Source: Boswellia sacra
Taxonomy: Eukaryota; Streptophyta; Magnoliopsida; Sapindales; Burseraceae
Length of the DNA: 64,000 nt
Assembly: GCA_013180625.2 (NCBI GenBank)
Contig: SNVD02012892.1
Coordinates: 1 to 64,000, forward strand
Reading direction: 5' to 3'
Shown here: one piece after another, positions 22,926-33,660 of the stretch
How positions within the stretch are numbered: the stretch's first letter is position 1
Layout: every line of letters starts with the position of its first letter
Made by a program: the position numbers and the translations under genes
The notes under the pieces: generated by a model
What the model was told of the DNA's origin: nothing
The model's database searches: none
Seen by the model: the letters and a program-made list of their open reading frames with translations, nothing else

Positions 22926-24689
22926 CACGATGCCGAGGGTCGCTTCAAATATTACTTTTTGTCCACTTCTTTAGTCCAGAAATCCAAACCGAATTTTACC
23001 ATGATCATGTCCAAAATGGGAAACTGTGATTCAGTTTTTTTCTTGGGCTTATTTGTTTATGTATTCTGAACTATTTTCAGAAAGTTCGCATTTGTCAATA
23101 CATTTAAATTAATATTAATTATATATTATTTTTAAATTTTAAAAAATTTTAAACTTATCAGATATTTTTTCTAAATTTTGAAACTAACAACTCAAAATAC
23201 AAAAAAAAAAAAAAACCAGTTCGAGCTTGTTCGATCTTCTTGGGACGAGCGGATATGCAATATGATTGAGGATCAATTTGATACTCTAAGAACAGACATA
23301 TGCTGTGCTGTTACGTTCTTTAAGCATTTATAAAGTGACAAGTCGCTTGACCTTGTGCAGCTCCTAATTATATGCCCTAATATATTGTTCTAAAAATACC
23401 AGGAAAAATGACTTTCATGAATCGCAAGATAGCTTGAAGAGTGCTCATCGAATCGACTTGTTAGCAATGGAGATTTCAACTGGGTCTGCCCCAAAGGTGA
23501 TGTTTATAGATTTTGGTTTGGGAAGCCACACGGGCGCAGCAGAGTTCCCAGATTGGTCTATGAAACTGGGAGCCTATTTTCCTTCAACTTAATAATTTTT
23601 CAAAAGTTAATGATTAATGTTAAATATTAAGGAAAACATAAAAATGAAATACTTTGATTTTTTCTTATTATTTTAGACATGAGTTTTGAACAGGGAAATA
23701 AGGAGGAGTATATATTACTCTAAAATGAAAATTGATTGTGTATGTTTCGACATGTTGTGTAGGTGGTTGCAAGTATCTTATGTTTGAATTCAAGTTTTAA
23801 TGTAAATTGTATGCACTGGCTTTCATATTCTCCTTAAAAGTTCTGAATTTTACTGAAACTGTAAAGCTAAAGCTGATATTCGCTTGAGCCAAATATGAAA
23901 ATATTGTTCGATTTGAACCTTGGACAATAGCATCGGTATCATGGGTTGTCTATCCATGATTACCAAATTACCTTTGTACTAGAAAAAGCTTTCAGATTCA
24001 GGTACATATAAATATAATTGTGTAGGGACAGGGTGTGTCCTTTTACTCCTTTTCGAGTTTGTCTTCAATGGTTGAACATCAAACAAGGGGTATATGGTGT
24101 AGCGTGACTTGAAGACTTAAGTTATTTACTTTAATTATTTATTTGTTTTCTAGTTTAAATAGGATTTTAAGTATTTTAGTTGAGTATTTTAGGATATCAA
24201 TAATTATTTATTTGTTTCCTAGTTAAAATAGCGTTTTAAGTATTCTAGGATATCAATTGTGATTAGGCTTAAGTTTACTTAGCTATGAATAGGGTTGTCA
24301 ATCATTTATTTTGTGAAGACTTGATAAATAAAAATTCGTGAATTTCTTGGTGTTTATCCTAGCTACCTCCGCTGCATAAGTATATTACTACAAAAATCTT
24401 TATGCTTCTTTTTATTTACAAAGGTAAAGGGTTTAGGAGTTTGATAGAATATTAAAGAAACTAGTCGATACGAATTCAAGTTCTATAGCATGACAAAAGA
24501 GTGGGAAAATCCTTAAAGATAAAGGATTCCGCATAAAAATACAAATACTGTTGTTTCAAATGCTTGATGAGGGTGTAAAAAGAAAAAGAAATAAGATCAT
24601 TTTAGTCATTTACTTTTGTTTGCAAATCTTACTTTCATAAAGGTAAGAGCTAGATGGGGCTCTTTAGTTGAATGGTGGGGTGCAACAAG
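22926..24689. other. Non-coding stretch left of the hAT element
   Basis: No convincing gene. A frame near 23462-23590 on the + strand (SNGDFNWVCPKGDVYRFWFGK...) is open for about 45 codons but is unrecognised. Two direct repeats of about 60 bp (tttatttgttttctagttt...ttttaagtattttag) occur at 24134-24255. Confidence 0.35.
24134..24255. repeat. Two-copy ~60-bp direct repeat
   Basis: The phrase taattatttatttgtttyctagttaaaatagsrttttaagtat is present at about 24137-24180 and again at 24204-24245, followed by ttttaggatatcaat. It may be part of an old LTR, since the phrases gataaataaaaattcgtgaat and ggtgtttatcctag follow, but no full element is visible. Confidence 0.5.
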
Positions 24690-26752
24690 CAGTGGTGGAC
24701 TCAGGATTTTGTCAAGGGGGCACCTTAGTATTTCTAAATTTATATAAATTTTTTGTTAAATAATACAAAAGAGAAAATTTATTGAAAATTGAAAAAAAAA
24801 TATACACATAGAGAGGGGATATAATGAACTTTACTCCTTAAAATAAATCTTAACACAATAAAACAAAATATAATATATTGAAATTTGATAATTCGACAAT
24901 TCAACAAATACAAAGTCATAACTGTCCCCTACAAGTTTTCATATTTTGAAAACGTTGCATGATTTCCTCATTTTCAATGCTATCAAAAATATTCTTCTCA
25001 ATGTATGCAAGCAAGCTATCGTTCATCCGTTTATCTTCCATTCGATTGCGTGATTCAGTCTTCACAATATTCATAGCAGAGAATGTCCTCTCAGCTTTGG
25101 CAGTTGCAATCGGTAGAATTAGTGCCAATGACAAATGAAAATACACCAATGGATAAATTTTGTCTTTCTTTGTTTTAACCATTTTTTGGGCAAGACTAGA
25201 AATGTCTTTCAACTCTAAAAACTCACCATTAGAATGCATATCCACAATAAAGTTTTCAAGTTGATCTTCAAGTGCTTTGAGTTGAACTACTGAAAAATCT
25301 TTAGGATAAAATTGAGCAAGTCGTATAAGCTTCTGTTTATCAAAAGCAGAAAATAGATCACTTGGATTTAGACATGCTACACAAATAAGCAACTCAATAT
25401 TTGTTTCAGTAAAAAGATTATTTAGTTCCTGCAACTGCATATCTATAACAGAAAAAAATATCTCAACACGATAATGATGCTTATGTGTGATCGCTTGAGC
25501 TTTACATCTTGATTTCCCTTGAGGCCAAAAAATATCATCCATGTTAGGAACTTCAATATTGTGTTTAGCACAAAAAGAGGAAACTTCATCCAATAACAGA
25601 TCCCAACCATTTTCCCTCATCATTTGCAGCCTTTCCTTACAAACTCTTACTAACTCTATGGCATTCACAGTATCTTGATCCTTTCTCTGTAAAGCTTGTG
25701 ACAAATCATTTGTGATTCCTAATATTGTTTTCATCAAATCTAGAGAAAAAAATAATATCAAAGGATTTGATAAAATTCAATACAAGCTTAGCCTCATATT
25801 TATGATCAGCATCAGATCCATCCTCTGCTATCATCTCTATTATATCTACTACAGATGGAAACATATAAATTAAACTTATTAAAGAATTGTAATGAGAGCT
25901 CCAACATGTATCACTTGGCTTTTTGAGTTTGATTCCTTGATTTAAGCCTCGTCCAATTGAAAGCTCTCCATTAGTGAGTGCTTCAAAAATAACTATTGCA
26001 TGTTTTCTTTAGAGAATATTATGACGTTTAGCTGATGCTCCAACAACATTAAACACATTAGCAATCCAAAAAAAAAGAGCAATAATTTCTGTTATGATTT
26101 TTTGCCACAGCCACAAGAGCTAACTGAAGTTGATGAGCAAAGCAATGCACATAAAAAGCAGATTCATTATCTTTCAAAATAAGTGCTTTCAAACCATTTA
26201 TGAAACCATTAAATAACCGCATATTCACCCCGCAAAATAAATAAATAAACATTAAAAAAGTTTACATAAATTTTATTTGTAGAATACAGTAAAAAGAATT
26301 AATTATAGTGAGTGACGATATAAATTACTTGAAAGGAAGGATAATTAGTTATGAGTATTGTATAACTGTGTTCAGTTGCACTTGCTATAAAACGGGTATA
26401 TGATTGCTTGCAAAACAAAAGCAACATACTGAGAATAATGAACCTATAAAACTACATGAAAAGAACACTAAAAATTTGATTAAAATTTCATGTATAAAAT
26501 AAAATAATAAAATATTAAATATAATAAAATATAAACTTACTTGGCTAATGATTGTACTTGTCTTTTGTACCAATTCGGTGGTTGCAAGAGGAAAAAGTGA
26601 AAAAAGTTGTGTAAAGAGTAAAGTCAAATTAGGTTTTGTTTTTTTAAATAAAGGAGTAGATTGTAACTATTAAAACTTAAGGGACTATAAGGAGATTTAA
26701 TATTTCAGCAGGGGCCAAGACCCCCTTGGATCCCAATGTCGGTCCGCCCCTG
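24690..26752 (-). mobile_element. Decayed hAT element with ZMYM1-like transposase
   Basis: The ends are cagtggtggactc (24690) and the complement of caggggcggaccg (ending 26752), with a second shared phrase caagggggc/caagggggt further in. The flanks are gcaacaag (24682-24689) and gcaaaaag (26753-26760), a 7 of 8 match to an 8-bp hAT target duplication. The body holds a broken transposase on the minus strand. The cag-ggg-cgga ends are typical of this hAT subgroup in plants. Length is 2.06 kb, shorter than autonomous relatives. Confidence 0.85.
24916..26252 (-). pseudogene. hAT transposase (ZMYM1/TTF-type) remnant
   Basis: The C-terminal 281 codons (25761-24916) are open and end with the dimerisation region (YFHLSLALILPIATAKAERTFSAMNIVKTESRNRMEDKRMNDSLLAYIE). 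The upstream part (26252-26058) encodes MRLFNGFINGLKALILKDNESAFYVHCFAHQLQLALVAVAKNH. That is the segment that normally follows a DGASNM motif in plant zinc-finger MYM-type 1-like transposases. The two parts are separated by frameshifts near 25760-26060. The N-terminal DUF4371/TTF zinc finger region is missing. It is not a host gene. Confidence 0.75.
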
Positions 26753-26760
26753 GCAAAAAG

Positions 26761-27267
26761 CACTGTTCTTGTATAGAACAGTTGATATATTATCAAACAT
26801 AAGACATTTTTGGAAATTAAGTAATTAAATTTTAACTATAGCGATAAAAAAATAGAAAGTAATTCATTTCTTGTATACAGGAACTTGTTGGTGAAGCATA
26901 AGCTTGACTTGTATCAAATTATATATATATTATGATTTTTAAAGGGTATATAACCGATACAATTATTCGATGCATACAGGATAAGTACTAGAAAAGATTG
27001 TGGAGATGAAATGATTAGAAGGCTAGCATAAATGGCTTCATCTACATTAATTGTTTAAATATTTGCAGGATTCACTGTCAAAATGCAATTAAGAAGTGTG
27101 AATCGCCATGATCGCCATTACTGAAATGCATTGTAGTTGTGCCTTTTTGGAAATAATTTGCTTTTGGTTAAGAGAAGTGCCCTGGTGTTTTTTTTTTTAA
27201 TAATTCCATCGGTTAAATTTTGTATATTGGAGGATTTATTTAACGATAAGGATAGAGATGATTTATT
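26761..27267. other. Non-coding stretch between hAT element and copy D
   Basis: No gene is seen in this AT-rich stretch. Confidence 0.4.
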
Positions 27268-28709
27268 TTAATGATCTCCATCCTTGTCTTTTGGACAATC
27301 TTTTTCATTATTATCATCATTATCTTCTACTTCTTCTTCGTCATCCTCACTGTGTTTGTTTGGGATTTTATTTATTAATCGCTTTTTTAATATTAAAAGT
27401 TCTTTTAACTTTATTGCTTATAGACTTTTGATATCGCTTTTTTAATACTAAAAGAAGCCCAAAACTTAGACTTTTGAAGAAAAATTTTTTTGAGTTTTTT
27501 AAAGTTTTGAAATATCAACTATATCCTCATTTAATTTTATATATTTTACTTTATGCTTTACTTATAATAAAACTTTATTTTAGTAAGCTAATTATAATAA
27601 ATACTTCTGTATTTATCTCATCAAACAGTCAATAACTTTTTAATAAAAAGGTTCCACTTTTATAAGAAAAGCTCCAAAAATATATATTTCAATAAATTCT
27701 ACTTGAAGAAGCTGAAATAATAAGCAGGCCCTAAAAGTTGTTATGTTTCTTCTTCTAATAATCTTTAAGTCTGCTTCTTCACTATATTTGTCTTCGACAT
27801 AGTCTTCGTCCTTGTATTCGCAACAATCTTTTTCTTCTCCTGCTCCTTCTTCCGCTTTACCATCTTTGTCTTTAATACAATCTTCAACCTTGTTCACAGG
27901 CTCTTCTTCTTCATTGTCATCTTCATGTAGGTCCAGGTTGAAATAAAATAGTAAATATGTAAGCACAACTCCATGTAATATCAGCGCAACCATGCAGGAC
28001 CATACTTCTTCATAAGTGATTATAACTGCACAAGCCAGTTCAGGAAGAAAAGCCATTAAATAGAAAGTAACATATTGCCACAAATCGCCCCAAGTTTTAC
28101 AAGTACTCTGCAGAAATATAAACAAGTAAATTATAGAATAAGTTAGTCTCCACAAACATACAATTGCGTACATCAATTAATACAGTAGATAAAGTTTTAT
28201 AAAATTAATAATCTAATTCCGATCAATGATTAAAATTTATTATATATTAATTAACTACCTCTTGCTTAAGCTGGATTTGTCTTTCTAGAAGTCTTTGCAT
28301 GATTAAGCAAACATCTTGGGTGATGAAAATGACAAAAAGCAGATACCCATTTGCAATACATAGCTTCTTCACAATTGAAAGGTCAGTGGCATTGTAAAAG
28401 AGATAGTACAAGACTTCGAAGAATCCAGCCAGTGTAGTCGCAGCGGTGAAAATTTATGCTGCATATACATATATGACATATTAGTTTAAAATATATATTT
28501 GTATAAGTATATATTATTTATACTTTTAATTTCTCTTTGAAAAACGAAGAAAAAATTAATAAAAGGAGTTTTAAAATAAGAAATACCACAACAAACTTCT
28601 TCTTCTTCTCAGGAAGGAGTGAACGCTTCAATCTAGCTTGATCATCTTTCTCAAGGAGTGGTCGATGACGCTCCAACACAGCTTGATGATCTTCTTTGGA
28701 GTGATCCAT
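27268..28709 (-). pseudogene. Acidic-tail membrane protein family, copy D
   Basis: Exon 1 (28587-28709) starts with a true ATG and encodes a 41-residue charged N-terminus (MDHSKEDHQAVLERH...). Exon 2 (28259-28458) encodes TTLAGFFEVLYYLFYNATDLSIVKKLCIANGYLLFVIFI.... It is 200 nt where copies A and B have 201, so the join from exon 1 is out of frame. The missing base lies in the ataaaattt run right after the acceptor. Exon 3 begins at 28117 (cag|AGTACT) and reads STCKTWGDLWQYVTFYLMAFLPELACAVIITYEE, a second hydrophobic segment, then an acidic tail. The tail is interrupted at about 27353-27735 by AT-rich sequence resembling a MITE. An acidic remainder (SEDDEEEVEDNDDNNEKD...) ends in TAA at 27268-27270. 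A CACTA element sits 75 bp upstream of the ATG. Likely a pseudogene unless an unseen splice choice restores the frame. Confidence 0.6.
27353..27735. mobile_element. Possible hAT-like MITE inside the acidic tail of copy D
   Basis: The acidic reading frame stops on both sides of this AT-rich insert. Its left edge is tgtttgtttgggatttt. Its right edge on the opposite strand is tagggcctgcttattat, which loosely resembles the GGGCCTGTTTGG ends of plant hAT MITEs. No target duplication is evident, so the call is tentative. Confidence 0.35.
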
Positions 28710-28802
28710 GGAAGCAGAAAAAATTTGAGATTTCTAATTGTTTGCTTACTAGTTTAATGAATTGAACCTCCCTGTACAAACACACACTACAAGAAAAATA
28801 AG

Positions 28803-29170
28803 CTATGGCAACGCACATTTCGTGTTGCTAAAACGTTTTCGCAACGAGCAGACGCGTGTTGCCGTTCTTGCTGCTGCGAAAAGTCTTTCACTTTTAGCAA
28901 CGCGCGCATGCATGTTGCGAAAAGTGATTTTGCATGTTGCGGGAAATCTTTTGGCAACGCACAATGCGTGTTGCCGTAGACATCGATGGCAACACGTAAT
29001 GCGTGTTGCCGTAGACATCAATGGCAACGCGCAATGCGTGTTGCTATAGACCTAAATGGCAACGCATATTGCGTGTTGCGAAAAGATAAAAAATAACATA
29101 GTTTCAGCAACATGCAATGCTTGTTGCTATAGATTTAAGCATGTGAGTTTTGGCAACATGCGCATGTTGC
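28803..29170. repeat. Left subterminal repeats of the CACTA element
   Basis: At least a dozen copies of the words gcaacgcg, gcaacacg, gtgttgc and their complements, often arranged as inverted pairs around an aatgcg centre and spaced 20-45 bp apart. Such arrays are the known binding sites of the TNPA-type protein. The apparent open frames on both strands here are produced by the repeats. Confidence 0.85.
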
Positions 29171-31422
29171 CATTTATATGATATAGAAATATATTGTATT
29201 TATAATTAAATACCCTTTTTATTAATATGTAAAACCTGCTCATTTTTAATTTTACAAATTGGTATATAAATAATCGCAGAATACATAATATATAATAAAT
29301 GTAGAAATTTGTATAATGTTAATATTATCACAAATATTATGAAAAATACAAGTACTTGTAATTAATATGTAATACAATCCCAAATGACTTAAGGAAAATG
29401 AAATCAAATAAAACATACTTAAGCACAAATTCGTACATAAGCAGCAAAATCATCATCTTCTTTTAGCATCTTAATTGATGAATTTTCCAAACAAACACGA
29501 ACAAAGCCTACACAAGCAACTTCAAAATGTTACATAAGCAAGATAGCGATAGGCATATAGACTCATGTTTAAGCATAAAACTAACTTACGGATTCAAATT
29601 TAATTTTATTCTTAAGTTAATGTATTACTTATCTTATCTCACAGCTTCAACTATATATGATAGGAAAAGCATATAATCAAACCACTAACATATCAAATAG
29701 CATGCTTATAGCCACCAAGACAAAAGCAAAAAAATAGGGCATAATATATGAAATTAATATATAATATAAACTTATAAACTTTGATCATTTAATAATTCAA
29801 AAATTATATTCTACTTACCTTAAAAGTGACAACATAACCTCCACCTAAAAATAAGGATAATAAAAATGTAGTTAACATCCATAGAACATATTGTAAAAAT
29901 TAAATGATATAAGCTTCCAAATACAAACTTATAGAAATTTAGTCAATGAGAAATTATTACCTTTATGATATCAAATTGATGCAACTTTTTGGCCAAGCAA
30001 TAGCACTTCCTACGACCTGATCAATGTTTTGAGCTTCATCAGTTGAATTTACAATTAGAGAGGGTTAATATAAATCTTTATCAACCCAAACAAAATAATT
30101 AGAAAGATTACATTAATTGTTTATATTGGCTATCCATTGTATATAAAAATTGACAAATGTGAACTAATTTGATGCATAGTTGCATGTGCATGTGCATGGA
30201 CTGAGTTGTACACGAGTTGCATATGCATGGGCTAAGCCTTGTGTATTCAATGACCTGCATGTGTATATTCAATTGAACTGTGAGCTGCATGTGCACATGC
30301 TGGTGCAAGAAGTGGGCTACATGGAGCCAAACCATTTGACTTGTTTACACCACGGCTATGGAGCTTCTTTAAAAACTATTGTCTGCATTAGGAAATGCCC
30401 ATCAGAGATGACAACTAAACATGAATGCATATAGCCATATGATATAACATATATTTTCTGTTTAAATTTCAACACAAGTAACCAGGCCATATCACGATTT
30501 AGCAATAGATAGAATTAGCAACGTGGGAACAAGATGGTGGAATTAACTCATCTATACTACAACAGAGAGCAGCAATGACAATAAGACTTGGTCGATGCTC
30601 CAGCAGTCTAAAATCTGCACAAGTCTAGTTTTAATCTAATGAGTATATATATGTTGCAGGAGAAACTTCTATGATGTGATGATGCATTATTAAAATCTAA
30701 TGCTCCCTCAAATGAAGCTACTAAATCAAGAATGAACACAAATTATCAGCAAAGATCTGAATCATAAGCTACATGAAGCATGGGAGAGCAAAGCTATTTG
30801 GTAATATGGAAAGAAATTCTGAAAACTGAATTATAATATTTCTTTAACAGTAAAGATTATATATATATAGTGTCCCCAAGCCAGCCAACAAAATCCCGTA
30901 AAAATAATTGCCACACCCCTACCTGTGTTGATTATTTCTAGCAACTTGATTAGCCACCTTATCCAGAAGAAGCTTAATGAGTCGGTTGGTTAACTCACTG
31001 CTGGGAACGTGAGACTAAGACTAGAGAGAATTGCCACCTTAGCAATAGCTCTACGTATGAATTGCATGAGCTTAGCTGGTGCATGAAGTGGCCTACATGG
31101 CCTTGCATGAGTTGCATGTGGTTAGGCTATGCTAAAGTGTAGCAAGGATAAAGCTACACTACGATATGGCCATCATTCTCCCTCAAGAGAAACTGGTTCC
31201 CTAAACAAGTGAGCTTGCTATATATTCAAAGTCTGGAACTGACTTAAAGCATGTGCTCTGCATCTTGCATAACTAGCTTGCTACATGGGATCATCCGACA
31301 GAATATTCAGCTTGCTTCTGACAAAATCGACTTCCCACGAGATTCCTGCTATTAGCTGCATGGGATCATCCAAAACAAGCTGAATATACATGCGGGATGA
31401 TCCAAAACAGCTTGCTATATCT

Positions 31423-31446
31423 TCCTCTCTCTCTCTCTCTCTCTTC
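31423..31446. repeat. (CT)n microsatellite
   Basis: Twelve consecutive ct units inside the CACTA element, followed by a pyrimidine-rich stretch to about 31510. Confidence 0.9.
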
Positions 31447-31615
31447 TTCTACCTTCTTCTTCCTCTGAATCCTCCCCCTCTCTATTTGAATTTTTTTTTC
31501 CTTCAAGCTTTTATCTCAGTCGTGCTAGTGGTGAGCAATGATTCGTCAAGACTGCAGCTACTCTTATTATGTCCTTGCTGCTGCTGGGATTTATATGGGA
31601 CTCATTACTCATAGC

Positions 31616-31618
<3 letters not shown>

Positions 31619-31658
<40 letters not shown>
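31619..31658. repeat. (TG)n microsatellite
   Basis: About nineteen uninterrupted tg units inside the CACTA element. The His-Thr frame on the minus strand is a product of this repeat. Confidence 0.95.
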
Positions 31659-31980
31659 GAACAATTACCATAATGACTACTTTTTGCTAATTTTGTGTAT
31701 ATAAAATCTGGGTATCTAAACAATATTCATTCGTATTCATCCTAGATTAATGACTTTATTTCACATTGATAGAGATTAAATATTACTGTTGTATTTCTCT
31801 TTTAACTGAAACCAACCATATACATCGGCAATGAATTCATTATATATAAGCCAAATAATATGTATAACAAATAGGCAACAAAGACCTGTAGCACAGTAGT
31901 CCACTTATGAAGTAGCTCGCCGACAGCAGTAGCAAACCTATAAGTAAAATGAAGTTCTCGTGCAAGAAAGAAAGCGATGG

Positions 31981-32105
31981 AAATGGCTCTGCAGTGAGTC
32001 GAGATAAAGTTCTGCAGCTAGCGTGGAGTAAGCGGGTAAAGGAAACTTCTGCAGTGAGTCGAAACAAATGGCTCTGGAGCTAGCGTGGGGCAAGCTTGTA
32101 AAGTA
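31981..32105. repeat. Two-copy ~60-bp tandem duplication
   Basis: The phrases gcagtgagtcga (31991, 32051) and ctagcgtgg(a/g)g(t/c)aag (about 32018, 32080) recur at a 60-62 bp distance. A third weaker unit follows. Inside the CACTA element. Confidence 0.7.
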
Positions 32106-32429
32106 AAGATACAACTTTCCTTTGCAGTGGGGCAGGGGAGAACTATTCATCTGTACAGTCGTAAATGGCTCTGCAGCGATGGAAGAAATGCACCTATTTT
32201 CCTCAATAGAGCGGTATCTCACTTCTTATACACTCCTATATCTATCAATCATGACAACAATGCTCTCTACTCCTCTGTTTGTCTGCTTGTTCCCGAACAG
32301 AGGGAGTGACACATAAGAGCTAAGCTGCGATTACAGATAGCCGGAGCTGCGGAGGCTGGGCTGGGTTGCCAGAGCTGTGGAGGCCAATCTGCCACCAGAG
32401 TTGGTGCAAGTAAGGATGACCAAAGACTG

Positions 32430-32670
32430 TCAAGAGGCCACTCAAGCGAGTGTTGATGAGTGATGACAGTGAAGATGGTGGAGACAAGGCGACTTAGGGA
32501 TTTTAGGATTAATACATTTACGGGATTTTGGGTTCAATAACTATTTTTTTTCTTTATATGTAGTAGTAAATTTTCAAGATTTCCCATTATATTGAACTTT
32601 ATCATTATCACCCCTATAAATTTTTATAAGTTAAAAGTTTTAATTTTTTTTATATACACCTTTCTAGACA
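32430..32670. repeat. Dispersed repeat related to 10500-10870
   Basis: Shares the ordered phrases gagtgatgac, gatggtggaga, cttta tatg, cacccctataaatttttataag and tatatacacc with 10500-10870. It immediately precedes the right subterminal array of the CACTA element, so the copy at 10.5 kb may be a remnant of a related element. Confidence 0.5.
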
Positions 32671-32892
32671 TTTTCGCAACGCGCAGAATGCGCATTTTGC
32701 TAAATTTAATAGTTTTGGCAACGTGCATTTTCTGCGCGTTGCTAAATGGTAAATTTCGCAACGTGCATTTTTTGCACGTTGCTAAAAGTGAATTTCAACA
32801 ATCTTTCGCAACATACACAAATTGCGCGTTGCGAAAAACAACATTCAACAACGTGCATAAGTGCGCGTTGCGTAAACTCTGTTGTCATTGCC
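32665..32892. repeat. Right subterminal repeats of the CACTA element
   Basis: Repeats of the form ttcgcaacgtgcattttttgcacgttgctaaa, including inverted pairs gcaacgtgc/gcacgttgc, recur every 45-60 bp up to the right terminus. The centre differs from the left array (tttt/gaat rather than aatgcg). Confidence 0.85.
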
Positions 32893-32911
32893 TATTTTTC
32901 TTGTAGTGACA

Positions 32912-33040
32912 TCAATTTAAGGGTGAATTTGATGAAAGACAAACACTAGATTGACGAAAAATCTGATTATTACTTGATTACTTATTGAACTAAACGTAGT
33001 AGAAACTAGAAATCCTTATTGTACTATGATACAATACAAT
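32912..33040 (-). promoter_or_regulatory. Displaced upstream region of copy D
   Basis: On the minus strand this stretch has the same order of phrases as the upstream region of copy B (14290-14450). Examples are (t)taatttattggtgagttt versus tcaatttaagggtgaattt, and tagaaatccttaaacaacg versus tagaaatccttattgtac. It is therefore the part of the copy D promoter region left on the far side of the CACTA insertion. No TATA box was assigned. Confidence 0.5.
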
Positions 33041-33660
33041 CGCTTAAGAGAGAAATTGATAAATATATTTTTTCTGTGTGAAGAAGGTTATTACAATACC
33101 TTCATTCTTTTACTTTAAATCCCTCTTTGATTTGTCGTCAGAAAAATTGTAAAAATTTATAGATTTCATTTGTACACATGTAGATAATCGTGTCATGTGT
33201 GGACAGATAATAGTGTCACTTTAGGCTGATTTATAAGTTATTATGTGGACTATAATGAATTAATGATATCATTATTAAAAATCTATTTCATTAGTTTTCT
33301 TCAAGTGAGTGAAAATTAGAGATCTGGAAGGATTTTGTTGAGCGGGTTGTTAAAATTTATCCATTTTGTTTGTGTATATGTTTATACTTATCATCACCTT
33401 CACATTTGATATACTCCGTCTCATACTTGGGGAAAAGATTTTTCTTTTTCGTATTATTATTATTATTGGAATTAATATTGTTATTGCTTCATCAATTTCT
33501 TAAATATTCATGATAAAGAATGCTAGAAATAATTCTTACCAAATTTTATAAATAAATTATTTCACGTACTAGCTAGCAATCAACAATATAGATCAAGTAA
33601 TGGCAATTCTACTTCAATAATTAATATTTATTTATTCACGAACAAGGAGGGTCATATTTT
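33041..33660. other. AT-rich non-coding stretch between copies D and E
   Basis: I see no gene or recognisable element here. Confidence 0.4.

Larger units (their letters stand above)
28785..32908. mobile_element. Non-autonomous CACTA (En/Spm) element with perfect 3-bp target duplication
   Basis: Both ends carry CACTACAAGAAAAATA as inverted repeats (28785-28800 and 32893-32908). The flanking triplets are aca (28782-28784) and aca (32909-32911), the 3-bp duplication typical of CACTA elements. Dense subterminal repeats of gcaacgcgcaatgcgtgttgc type fill about 380 bp at the left and 260 bp at the right. I see no TNPA or TNPD transposase frame in the 4.1 kb, so the element depends on a partner elsewhere. 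The interior holds microsatellites, a 60-bp tandem duplication and a segment shared with 10500-10870. It has inserted between copy D and the remainder of its upstream region. Confidence 0.9.

Noticed and set aside
28762..29049. Overlapping open frames of 74-95 codons on both strands
   Set aside because: They are made by the gcaacgcg/gtgttgc subterminal repeats of the CACTA element and have no independent support.
30108..30434. Met/His/Val-rich open frames on both strands
   Set aside because: They arise from a tgcatgtgcatg simple repeat in the CACTA interior.
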